Position numbers and translations under genes: made by a program. Positions 9,021 to 15,661 of a stretch of 59,999 nucleotides of DNA are shown here, piece after piece (position 1 is the stretch's first letter; the number at the start of each line of letters is the position of its first letter). Origin of the DNA: Clostridia bacterium (GTDB lineage: Bacteria; Bacillota; Clostridia; Christensenellales; UBA1242); assembly GCA_017466725.1 (NCBI GenBank), contig JAFTTP010000009.1:1-59999 (forward strand). The letters run 5' to 3'. Below the pieces are notes generated by a model that worked only from the letters and a program-made list of their open reading frames with translations, was not told the DNA's origin and searched no databases.

Positions 9021-10232
9021 ATAAAAAAGACAAACAGCACTGGAATTTTAAAACGTAACGGCAAAGCACTAAAAATTGCGCTTGCCACCTGTTTTACGTC
9101 AATTTTTATATTTCTAGCCAGTATAGGAATAACTACAAATATTGGACTGTCTGGATATAGCAGCAATCAAGAGGTTGTCAGCTTAGCAGAGCAACTTGAT
9201 GTAGACATGTCTTATACAAGGCAAGTTTTTAATATAAATACAAGAATGCAACATAATGATGGAGAACCTATTTATGTTTGTTTTGATGAAAAACTAACAA
9301 CCGAAAGCACTACAGCGGCCACCGAGGCTTTAGACGAAATATTTGGACTAGTCAATCAAATTAACCCTTCATATCATTATACCGTGATAGATAAACACGA
9401 ATACTCTAAATTACAAAATAAAACAAAAATTTATTGCGATTATGACGATCTGGGAAGTTCCTATGGACATATTCAATCTAATTACAATATGTCTTCATTT
9501 TTAACCAATAAACATATGTATCGCAATTATACTATACGTGAAGGCCAAGAAAATAGTAAAGACGGTAGTTATAGCTTAAAATATCTTTATCTACATGAAT
9601 TGATGCACGCTTTTGGCATAAATGACGTTTACAGCAATACAAAATTTCAAGGAAATACTGCAATTAAAACAGATATAGGTATAAGAAGTGAAATGCTGTC
9701 ACCAAACGATTTCAAAATTTTAATTGCTTTATATGCACCACCAAACGCCAACGAAAATGATATTGCAAGGTATAAAGCAATGGCACACGAATACACTCAA
9801 CATTATGATGACGTAATTACAAAAATTATAAAACATGACTTAAAAACACAACATTCACTAAAAAAAGGAAACTATTCATTTGAATTTTCAAGTCTCATAT
9901 ATAACAACCAAGGTGAACTACAAGAGCAAGCATTTGAAATTGTGATGCAAGAAAACAAATATACATTCTACACATTAAATAATAATCATCAAATTATTGA
10001 CTCACGTTCAGGAAAGGTTGAATGGATAAATGGAGTTGCATTACTTAAAGATGTAAGTCTTGAACATGGCTTATATCCAGAAAACCCAACCATATATTTT
10101 AAAGATGGTTTCATTGACGACTTTGCTTTACTCATAACGGACAGCGGTCCAAGGTTAACACACTTTGGTTCACCAACATCTGTTTTTTCAGGTATCCTAC
10201 ATGAAACAGAAATGGAAATTCAACAAAAGTAA
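9021..10232 (+). CDS. Secreted putative zinc metalloprotease; start codon ATA or lost
   Basis: The open frame from 9021 encodes a typical export signal: basic start (KKTNSTGILKRNGKALK), a hydrophobic stretch (IALATCFTSIFIFLASIGI) and then a mature region. The first in-frame ATG (9207) lies after this signal and has no ribosome site, so the true gene almost certainly starts near 9021, where the codon is ATA. The mature part has the zinc-protease motif HELMHAFGINDVY (HExxHxxGxxD, about residue 130 from the 9207 ATG), like metzincin-type enzymes. The last 150 residues look like a beta-rich domain. It either uses a rare AUA start on a leaderless message or has been inactivated by loss of ATG. No family beyond the motif is recognised. 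Confidence 0.65.
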   Translation: MKKTNSTGILKRNGKALKIALATCFTSIFIFLASIGITTNIGLSGYSSNQEVVSLAEQLDVDMSYTRQVFNINTRMQHNDGEPIYVCFDEKLTTESTTAATEALDEIFGLVNQINPSYHYTVIDKHEYSKLQNKTKIYCDYDDLGSSYGHIQSNYNMSSFLTNKHMYRNYTIREGQENSKDGSYSLKYLYLHELMHAFGINDVYSNTKFQGNTAIKTDIGIRSEMLSPNDFKILIALYAPPNANENDIARYKAMAHEYTQHYDDVITKIIKHDLKTQHSLKKGNYSFEFSSLIYNNQGELQEQAFEIVMQENKYTFYTLNNNHQIIDSRSGKVEWINGVALLKDVSLEHGLYPENPTIYFKDGFIDDFALLITDSGPRLTHFGSPTSVFSGILHETEMEIQQK

Positions 10233-10328
10233 ACGAACTAAAGCTGTCAATATCACCCTTCATAAAACGTCCCAAACACATGCGCAAATCAACAGATCTG
10301 CCACCCGTTCGTAGTAATTGATTTAAAC

Positions 10329-10360
10329 AAAAAGTGCATACAAAATTGTATGCACTTTTT
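10329..10360. terminator. Bidirectional terminator between convergent genes
   Basis: AAAAAGTGCATACAA and TTGTATGCACTTTTT form a perfect 15-bp stem with a two-base centre, serving the plus-strand protease gene and the minus-strand asnA operon. The remaining bases 10233-10328 hold nothing I recognise. Confidence 0.85.
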
Positions 10361-10430
10361 TATAAATGTTCGCTTTTCACGCAACCTTATTTGCATTTCA
10401 TCCAAAGCAGACACAGCGAATTATATTTTT

Positions 10431-11111
10431 CTAGAGGAGAATTTCGTCTTCTGCTAATCTGCTTTTGCAATCTGCATACATTTCTAAAATAAAATCTTCT
10501 CCAACATAGCAATATCGCCCGTCAACAATTCTCAATAAACTTGCATAAACACCTTGCCCCAACTCTTTGATATATTTTTGTGCGCTTTTTTCGTCGCATT
10601 TCTCGGCAATAAGCATTACAAACTTATCCATTAAATCCATCCTATCAATCGCCTCTGCCGACCGCCCAATTGTATATCCATGTTTGTCGCTATCTTGTTT
10701 TATTCTCATCCTAGATTTCATAAGCAGTGCTGACGATTTTAAATCTTTAATTTCAAGCGCATACAAAATAGGGTACACAAGTTTTGATGCAAGGGTGTGA
10801 CTTATCAACATTCGATCTTTTTTAATCTCGCCAACAATCAATTTTAGCAGCTGCGGTCTCTTGCCTTCTTCCGCTTGAAACATTTCAATTAGTGCAAGCA
10901 GTTTTTCAACCTCACCAGCAATTGACCTGCAATATTCATCGCGTGCTTTTCCATACTCACCGCGGCACAATTGCTGCATCATTTCCTCTAAAGCATGCTT
11001 ATCTAAATGATATATTTTTTCTTCAAGCATTTGCAATAATTCTTCCCTACTAAACCTTGAAAAATATCCGCCTTTTGCCTGTTCGAACAATTTTTCTAAT
11101 CTCTTTTCCAT
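10431..11111 (-). CDS. Hypothetical protein co-transcribed with asnA
   Basis: 226 residues from the ATG at 11111 (MEKRLEKLFEQAKGG), which has AGGGGGGTGAGT before it; a GTG six bases earlier is possible. Entirely helical and charged, no membrane segment and no motif I can name. It begins 10 bases after the asnA stop, so it is in the same transcript and under the same leader control. A role in Asn metabolism is only suggested by position. Confidence 0.7.
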   Translation of the reverse strand: MEKRLEKLFEQAKGGYFSRFSREELLQMLEEKIYHLDKHALEEMMQQLCRGEYGKARDEYCRSIAGEVEKLLALIEMFQAEEGKRPQLLKLIVGEIKKDRMLISHTLASKLVYPILYALEIKDLKSSALLMKSRMRIKQDSDKHGYTIGRSAEAIDRMDLMDKFVMLIAEKCDEKSAQKYIKELGQGVYASLLRIVDGRYCYVGEDFILEMYADCKSRLAEDEILL

Positions 11112-11121
11112 ACTCACCCCC

Positions 11122-12117
11122 CTACAATAATTCTATTTTCAACTCTTTGCACTTTTCCACAGTTTCGCAGTCCCAATAACTTGCTTGAACTTCGCCAATA
11201 TGTGCGCGCCCAAGCAGCAACATGCAAAGTCTAGACTGACCAATTCCGCCACCAATTGTAAGCGGCAACTCTTCAGACAATATCGCCTTATGATAAGCAT
11301 ATTCCAATCTTTCAGTTTTGCCTGATTTTTCTATTTGTTTTAAAAGAGTTTCTCTGTCAACTCTAATGCCCATACTTGAAATTTCAAGCGCCATATCCAA
11401 CACTTCGTGATAGAAAAGTAAATCTCCATCCAATCCCCAATCATCATAGTCAGGCGCACGCATATCATGAGGCTTGCCGTCACTCAAATCATCACCAATC
11501 CCCATAATAAAAACAGTTTTATATTGTTTTGTAATTAAATACTCTCTTTCTTTATCTGTTGTGCCAGGATACATATCAAGCAACTCTTGACTTGTAATAA
11601 AATGCACATCTTCGCATATATCCACACAGTCAAACCCCTTTGCTTTTAAAACCTTGCTTGTGTCTGCAACCGCTTTTACAATCTTTTTTACTGTGGCTTT
11701 TAAATAGTCAATAGTTCTATCTTTTCTTGTAATAACCTTTTCCCAATCCCATTGGTCAACATAAATTGAATGTGTTTCATCCATCTTATCATCTCTTCTA
11801 ATTGCTGTCATGTCTGTGTACAAGCCCTTATGAACAGGAAATGCATATTTTTTCAATGCCATTCTCTTCCACTTTGCAAGCGACTGAACAATCTCAAGTT
11901 CTTTTCCGTCTTTCAATATATCAAACGAAACCTTTCTTTCCACACCACTTAAATCATCTTGCAACCCGCTTTCTTTTGTAACAAGCAGGGGCGCTGACAC
12001 CCTAGTCAAGTCCAACTCTTTTGCCAGTTTTCTTTCAAACTTATCCTTGATAAGCTTTATATATTTTTGTTTTTCAATTATACTGATTTCTCTATATTTT
12101 TCTTTAATAAATTTCAT
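11122..12117 (-). CDS. asnA: Aspartate-ammonia ligase (asparagine synthetase A)
   Basis: Makes asparagine from aspartate, ammonia and ATP. 331 residues, full length, class II aminoacyl-tRNA-synthetase-like fold. Diagnostic stretches are SGLQDDLSGVERKVSF, VQSLAKWKRMALKKY, IYVDQWDWEK, MRAPDYDDWGL, ELSSMGIRVD and IGGGIGQSRLCMLLL. TAAGGAG precedes the ATG. The 430-base region upstream carries a promoter, two Asn-rich leader peptides and two terminators, strongly suggesting control by Asn-tRNA charging. Confidence 0.97.
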   Translation of the reverse strand: MKFIKEKYREISIIEKQKYIKLIKDKFERKLAKELDLTRVSAPLLVTKESGLQDDLSGVERKVSFDILKDGKELEIVQSLAKWKRMALKKYAFPVHKGLYTDMTAIRRDDKMDETHSIYVDQWDWEKVITRKDRTIDYLKATVKKIVKAVADTSKVLKAKGFDCVDICEDVHFITSQELLDMYPGTTDKEREYLITKQYKTVFIMGIGDDLSDGKPHDMRAPDYDDWGLDGDLLFYHEVLDMALEISSMGIRVDRETLLKQIEKSGKTERLEYAYHKAILSEELPLTIGGGIGQSRLCMLLLGRAHIGEVQASYWDCETVEKCKELKIELL

Positions 12118-12169
12118 TGTTTTTTCTCCTTAATTATTTATGATTTTGTAAATTTTCAAATCTCATAAT

Positions 12170-12210
12170 GTTTAAGGATTGCAAAATTTACTTAAACCCC
12201 ATCCTTAAAC
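12170..12210 (-). promoter_or_regulatory. Hairpin linking leader peptide 2 to asnA
   Basis: On the minus strand GTTTAAGGAT and ATCCTTAAAC (10 bp, perfect) pair around a 21-base loop. The 5' arm lies inside leader 2 immediately after its Asn codons, and the loop holds a second GTTTAAG that could pair with the same 3' arm. No T-tract follows, so this may be a pause or translational switch rather than a terminator. Confidence 0.55.
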
Positions 12211-12262
12211 AGTTGTTATTGTTGTTGTCATCATCGCCCGCTACGGCATTTGTCTTTTTCAT
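12188..12262 (-). CDS. Asn/Asp-rich leader peptide 2 of asnA
   Basis: 24 codons: MKKTNAVAG, then DDD, then NNNNN, then CLRMGFK. It has a strong ribosome site (AAAAGGAGATGGAAT) and lies between two terminators and asnA. Three Asp and five Asn codons in a row name the substrate and the product of AsnA, which is what a ribosome-stalling leader would be expected to contain. It resembles leader 1 in having a run of Asn followed by MGF, suggesting duplication. It could instead be a real small protein, but context favours a regulatory peptide. Confidence 0.75.
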   Translation of the reverse strand: MKKTNAVAGDDDNNNNNCLRMGFK

Positions 12263-12294
12263 ATTCCATCTCCTTTTTTTGCTATTTAAACAAA

Positions 12295-12331
12295 AACAGC
12301 ACACTCTTGTATTTTTTGAGAGTGTGCTGTT
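12295..12331 (-). terminator. Attenuator terminator 2 upstream of leader peptide 2
   Basis: AACAGCACACTCT pairs perfectly with AGAGTGTGCTGTT around an 11-base loop, followed on the minus strand by TTTGTTT. It lies between the two leader peptides and would block asnA unless bypassed. Confidence 0.8.
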
Positions 12332-12363
12332 TATATGACCAAAGTAAATCATATTAAATAAAA

Positions 12364-12390
12364 ACACCCTCTTGGATTTCAAGAGAGTGT
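12364..12390 (-). terminator. Attenuator terminator 1 after leader peptide 1
   Basis: ACACTCTCTTG pairs with CAAGAGGGTGT (one G-U) around a five-base loop and is followed by TTTTATTT on the minus strand. It begins 21 bases after the stop of leader 1. Its 5' arm shares ACACTCT with terminator 2, so the arms could exchange partners. Confidence 0.8.
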
Positions 12391-12410
12391 TGATTGTCTA
12401 TTTTTCATGC

Positions 12411-12494
12411 TTAGATATTTTCAACAACAAAAATGAAACCCATGTTAAATGCATTTAAATTATTATTGTTGTTATTATTAATAACTCTAAACAT
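12411..12494 (-). CDS. Asn-rich leader peptide 1 of asnA
   Basis: 27 codons: MFRVI, seven consecutive Asn, then LNAFNMGFIFVVENI; ten of 27 residues are Asn. AAGGGGAAAGCT precedes the ATG, and a consensus promoter lies at 12524-12552. The Asn codons (AACAACAA) can pair with UUGUUGUU late in the peptide, and that segment (UGUUGA) can alternatively pair with UCAACA at the base of terminator 1. This is the layout of classical ribosome-mediated attenuation. Reading by ribosomes starved for Asn-tRNA would favour read-through into asnA. Confidence 0.8.
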   Translation of the reverse strand: MFRVINNNNNNNLNAFNMGFIFVVENI

Positions 12495-12523
12495 AGCTTT
12501 CCCCTTTTGTTTATGATGACTAT

Positions 12524-12552
12524 AGTTTATCACATATTGCATAATATGTCAA
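12524..12552 (-). promoter_or_regulatory. Promoter of the asnA leader transcript
   Basis: TTGACA (12547-12552), 17-base spacer, TAAACT (12524-12529) on the minus strand. Start near 12517, about 23 bases before leader peptide 1. Confidence 0.75.
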
Positions 12553-12591
12553 TACCTTTTGAAAAGTTTTTCATTGTTTATAAAAAAAGAG

Positions 12592-12886
12592 CACTTTGAT
12601 TGCAATTTGTATACATTTTTTTAAAATTCTTAACTTTTCAATTTCCTTGATTGTCTGTCTACATTCAAAACAACCCCTATTGCACTCATAAAGACCAACA
12701 GCGAAGTTGAGCCGGCATTCTGGGGCACCCCGCAAATCGTAAGATTTGTGGGGATAAGGAAAAACCGAGCGTCAATTTTTGTGCAAGCAACAGCGAGTAC
12801 AAACCACAAAGCGGGTGTTTTGACGCAGGTAGTGGCAAGCCCGTTGGTGGGATTGAGCCCCTTAACACGAGTTATTGTATTATAAA
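12592..12886 (-). pseudogene. ftsW 3'-end fragment, copy A
   Basis: 295 bases related to the end of the intact ftsW at 14506-14680. In the ftsW sense it keeps a decayed match to the SIPPTGLP region and the segment AGSTSLLVFMSAIGVVLNVDRQSR, but between them a roughly 111-base structured insert replaces the conserved PFIS motif. It also keeps the downstream sequence CAATCAAAGTG. It is the same length as copy B and exactly 1,000 bases from it. No function as a gene is possible; it marks a duplication or insertion boundary. The neighbouring bases 12553-12591 hold nothing else. Confidence 0.8.
12718..12828. repeat. Structured insert in ftsW copy A
   Basis: About 111 bases absent from intact ftsW and almost identical in copy B. 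It contains a perfect 11-bp hairpin with a GTAA loop (12728-12753, arms CCCCGCAAATC and GATTTGTGGGG with one G-T) and a longer imperfect hairpin with outer arms GCGTCAA and TTGACGC and inner arms TTTGTG and CACAAA. It resembles a small mobile or recombination-site repeat; I cannot name it. Confidence 0.6.
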
Positions 12887-12897
12887 TTTCTACATTA

Positions 12898-12924
12898 AAA
12901 AAGAGCAAAATTATTGCTCTTTTT
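12898..12924 (-). terminator. Terminator of the zinc-ribbon acetyltransferase
   Basis: AAAAAGAGCAA and TTGCTCTTTTT pair around a five-base loop; T-tracts are present on both sides. Confidence 0.75.
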
Positions 12925-12988
12925 TTATTTGTAATTTTACCAATGTGCGGTTTATCAAACCTTAACTGACTGTTCAAATATTTAAAAA

Positions 12989-13555
12989 TCATTTTTCTTT
13001 GTCTTTTATATATAATTCTGCCAAGCATGAGTTGCAATTTTTATCTCTATTAACACAAAGTGGACAATATCCATTGTTTTTATAATATTTATTTCCCAAA
13101 TCCTTTAAAAGTTTAAAACCACACTTTTCTAAAAGGTATTTTGAGTTTACAATATCCTTATCACCCCATGCTTCATAAATTATAGGGTAATCATTTTTGC
13201 TTACGCAAAGTTTTAATAAATTCGTCCCAATTCCTTTTTTTTGATAATTTTTGTCTACAACTAAATATAAAATTTCTTTGTATTTAGGCAAGGCTTTAAC
13301 ACCCCATTCATTTTCCGTTTTAACATTGCTTAATCCGCATGCTCCTATAATCTTATTTTCAAAAGAACATACGTAGTAGTTGTTAATTTCATTATCAGCG
13401 TGCTTTAAGTTTTTTTGAAAGATTTCATCTCTAGAACAATTTTGGCTGTAATTATCCTTAACATCACAAGTTCCCAATAATTTTGTTATTAAAGAAGCAA
13501 TTTGTAAAGCATCCTCTTTCTTTGCTTTTCTATAAAATAATGTCATTATTTTCAT
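12989..13555 (-). CDS. GNAT acetyltransferase with cysteine-rich tail
   Basis: 188 residues from the ATG at 13555 (MKIMTLFYRKAKKEDA). The acetyl-CoA motif is DKNYQKKGIGTNLLKLC, followed by SKYLLEKCGFKLLKDLG. After the fold comes CPLCVNRDKNCNSC, two CxxC pairs that may bind zinc, an unusual addition. There is no ribosome site; the promoter -10 box (13562-13567) puts the transcription start on the ATG, so the mRNA is probably leaderless. It lies between ftsW fragment copies A and B and appears to be the cargo of one inserted module. Confidence 0.8.
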   Translation of the reverse strand: MKIMTLFYRKAKKEDALQIASLITKLLGTCDVKDNYSQNCSRDEIFQKNLKHADNEINNYYVCSFENKIIGACGLSNVKTENEWGVKALPKYKEILYLVVDKNYQKKGIGTNLLKLCVSKNDYPIIYEAWGDKDIVNSKYLLEKCGFKLLKDLGNKYYKNNGYCPLCVNRDKNCNSCLAELYIKDKEK

Positions 13556-13561
13556 ATCTTT

Positions 13562-13591
13562 ATTATAACACACAAATATAAAAAATGTATA
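13562..13591 (-). promoter_or_regulatory. Promoter inside the TGTATACA element (module 1)
   Basis: TATACA (13586-13591), 18-base spacer, TATAAT (13562-13567) on the minus strand. The -35 box is part of an 8-bp palindrome TGTATACA, a second copy of which lies 14 bases away (13608-13615). Confidence 0.6.
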
Positions 13592-13886
13592 CACTTTGAT
13601 TGCAATTTGTATACATTTTTTAAAATTCTTAACTTTTCAATTTCCTTGATTGTCTGTCTACATTCAAAACAACCCCTATCGCAGACATAAAAACTAACAA
13701 CGAAGTTGAGCCGGCATTCTGGGGCACCCCGCAAATCGTAAGATTTGTGGGGATAAGGAAAAACCGAGCGTCAATTTTTGTGCAAGCAACAGCGAGTACA
13801 AACCACAAAGCGGGTGTTTTGACGCAGGAAGTGGTAATCCTGTTGGCGGAATTGAGCCTGTTAACATCAGTTATTGTATTATAAAT
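13592..13886 (-). pseudogene. ftsW 3'-end fragment, copy B
   Basis: 295 bases, about as diverged from ftsW as copy A and carrying the same 111-base structured insert (13718-13828). In ftsW sense the end reads toward FMSAIGVVLNVDRQS but with a frame break. It is followed on the minus strand by the TGTATACA pair and the promoter of the acetyltransferase gene. Bases 13887-13914 hold nothing recognised. Confidence 0.8.
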
Positions 13887-13914
13887 TAATATTTTCCCAG
13901 TTATATAATTGTTT

Positions 13915-14184
13915 TTATTGTTCTTTATTATTTAAATTACAAAAATCTTTATCTATTATAAAACTGTCACTTTTACTCAATTTTTCTAAAAGTTGTGGCA
14001 TATACCCCTTATATAATGCTTTTCCACCCTCTTTATAAATATTTGTTTGATAAACACCCGTTTTAAAATGAAAAGGATAACTAATATTACATCTTGTTAG
14101 AGCAGTAGCAAAAATTTCTAACATCCTTTGAATTGTTATTGAGCCATTATAAACAAAAAAGGTTAACATATCTCCTAGTATCAT
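13915..14184 (-). CDS. Hypothetical protein, C-terminal part of a frameshifted gene
   Basis: 89 residues from the first ATG, but the frame is open back to about 14270 and reads smoothly from the preceding fragment if one base is added or removed in a run of seven A (14262-14268). The joined product would be about 170 residues. Contains a plausible helical segment (TIQRMLEIFATALTRC) but no known domain. It is the cargo of the second inserted module. Confidence 0.5.
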   Translation of the reverse strand: MILGDMLTFFVYNGSITIQRMLEIFATALTRCNISYPFHFKTGVYQTNIYKEGGKALYKGYMPQLLEKLSKSDSFIIDKDFCNLNNKEQ

Positions 14185-14249
14185 TGGATTGCACTCATTG
14201 TTGTTTAATCTAGGTTTTGTTATATCAAATTTATTATTAAATTGATCTT

Positions 14250-14453
14250 TTAATAATATTCTTTTTTTATATTAATTTCTTCCTTTTCTAAAAGAAAATA
14301 AATACACTCTAATAATTCAAAAAATTTAGTTGACCTTGTTGTTAAATATTCATTTTGATTTCGTGAATTTACAACATCAAAAGTAAATGCCCTATAAGGA
14401 CATCTTTTATTTTGTGCTTCATAAAACATATCTAAATATTCATTGTAACTCAT
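14250..14453 (-). CDS. Hypothetical protein, N-terminal part of a frameshifted gene
   Basis: 67 residues (MSYNEYLDMFYEAQNKRC start), ending in EINIKKEYY just after a seven-A run where the frame is lost. AAAAGG precedes the ATG by eight bases, and the promoter at 14477-14505 drives it. No recognised domain. Homopolymer location means the break could be true inactivation, slippage during expression, or a sequencing indel. Confidence 0.5.
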   Translation of the reverse strand: MSYNEYLDMFYEAQNKRCPYRAFTFDVVNSRNQNEYLTTRSTKFFELLECIYFLLEKEEINIKKEYY

Positions 14454-14476
14454 AACATAAACCTTTTATGGCAATC

Positions 14477-14505
14477 ATTATACCACACAACTAAAAAAAT
14501 GTATA
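14477..14505 (-). promoter_or_regulatory. Promoter inside the TGTATACA element (module 2)
   Basis: TATACA (14500-14505), 17-base spacer, TATAAT (14477-14482) on the minus strand, same design as at 13562-13591. Confidence 0.6.
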
Positions 14506-14529
14506 CACTTTGATTGCAAATTGTATACA
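14500..14529. repeat. Paired 8-bp palindromes downstream of ftsW
   Basis: TGTATACA at 14500-14507 and 14522-14529, 14 bases apart. The same pair occurs at 13586-13615; copy A keeps only the distal palindrome (12608-12615). They could be an operator or the arms of a recombination site. Confidence 0.6.
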
Positions 14530-14545
14530 CTTACATTAAAAATTT

Positions 14546-15661
14546 TTAAATTTTACTTTTCCTACTCTGCCTATCAACATTCAGTACAACGCCTATCGCA
14601 GACATGAAAACAAGCAAACTTGTTGAGCCGGCAGAGATGAACGGAAGTGGAAGCCCTGTTGGTGGGATTGAGCCGGTGACGACGGCGACGTTGAGAAGTG
14701 TTTGTACGGCAATTACAAAGGCTACGCCGCAAGCAAGCATACTGCCAAAGCGGTCTTTTGCGTTTAAACCAATTTTTATAAGGCGCACGCAAAGAAACAT
14801 CACAACTGCAAGAAAAATGGTTGTTCCGACAAAACCAATCTCTTCACCCATGATTGACAAAATGAAGTCCGATTCGGCAAAGGGAAGAAAAAGATATTTT
14901 TGGCGAGAGTTGAAAAGTCCCACACCAAACCATCCGCCATCCCCCAAAGAATAAAGCGACTGAATAAGTTGAAAGCCCTCACCTTGCGGTGATGCCCACG
15001 GGTCAAGAAAAGCAAGCAGTCTTTTCATACGATAAGGCTCGGCAACTATAAGCAGTGGTACGGCGGCTGCGGCAGGAATGCCAAACATTAGAGTGTGTTT
15101 TTTGCTGATGCCACCAATAATCATCATAAAAAGCAAAACGAAACATATGCACATTGTTACACTCATGCTGGGTTCAAGCATAATTAAAAGCGCCATCACC
15201 CCACCAACCGCAAGAATGGGCAGCAAGCCCTTTAGGGTTTTAACCCTATCATGATGCTCACTTAAATATGCTGCGGTAAAAATTACAAGAGCAAACTTTG
15301 CAACTTCTGATGGCTGGATTGAAAAGCCTAAAATTGAAATCCATCTTTTTGCGCCATAAATCTCAACGCCAAGGCCAGGGACAAAAACAAGGCAAAGCAA
15401 CACGCAAGTGCCGCCAACAATCCACCATTTTAATTTTGCAAGCTTGTGATAGTCAAAAAAAGTAAAAAACACCAAACCACACACGCCAAGTACAACGCCT
15501 AAAAGTTGTTTGTACAGAAAAAACTCGCTGTTGCCGTAATGATGAGCAGCGCTGTAAAAACTGGCGCTGTAAACCATCACACAGCCAAACAAAGCCAGAC
15601 ATATTGCAATTGAGGCAATTAAAACAATTTCACCCTTGCAGTTCAATCTTTTCATTTTCAC
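14546..15661 (-). CDS. ftsW: Lipid II polymerase FtsW/SpoVE (SEDS family)
   Basis: SEDS glycosyltransferase of the septal wall. About 371 residues, ten hydrophobic segments. Signatures are VYSASFYSA near the N-terminus, YGAKRWISILGFSIQPSEVAK in the middle, and GSIPPTGLPLPFISAGSTSL near the end. The start is either GTG 15661 (ten bases after AAGGAG) or ATG 15655; both overlap the end of murD. It follows murD directly. Downstream, where murG is usual, are the ftsW-fragment modules. Whether it is the vegetative FtsW or sporulation SpoVE cannot be told from sequence alone. Confidence 0.95.
   Translation of the reverse strand: MKMKRLNCKGEIVLIASIAICLALFGCVMVYSASFYSAAHHYGNSEFFLYKQLLGVVLGVCGLVFFTFFDYHKLAKLKWWIVGGTCVLLCLVFVPGLGVEIYGAKRWISILGFSIQPSEVAKFALVIFTAAYLSEHHDRVKTLKGLLPILAVGGVMALLIMLEPSMSVTMCICFVLLFMMIIGGISKKHTLMFGIPAAAAVPLLIVAEPYRMKRLLAFLDPWASPQGEGFQLIQSLYSLGDGGWFGVGLFNSRQKYLFLPFAESDFILSIMGEEIGFVGTTIFLAVVMFLCVRLIKIGLNAKDRFGSMLACGVAFVIAVQTLLNVAVVTGSIPPTGLPLPFISAGSTSLLVFMSAIGVVLNVDRQSRKSKI

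Noticed and set aside
12121..12560. T-box leader for asnA
   Set aside because: No T-box sequence or specifier loop is visible; Asn-rich reading frames explain the region better.
12630..13037. 135-residue open frame across ftsW copy A
   Set aside because: Its end matches FtsW residues and the middle is the structured insert translated; it is a fragment, with no start signal.
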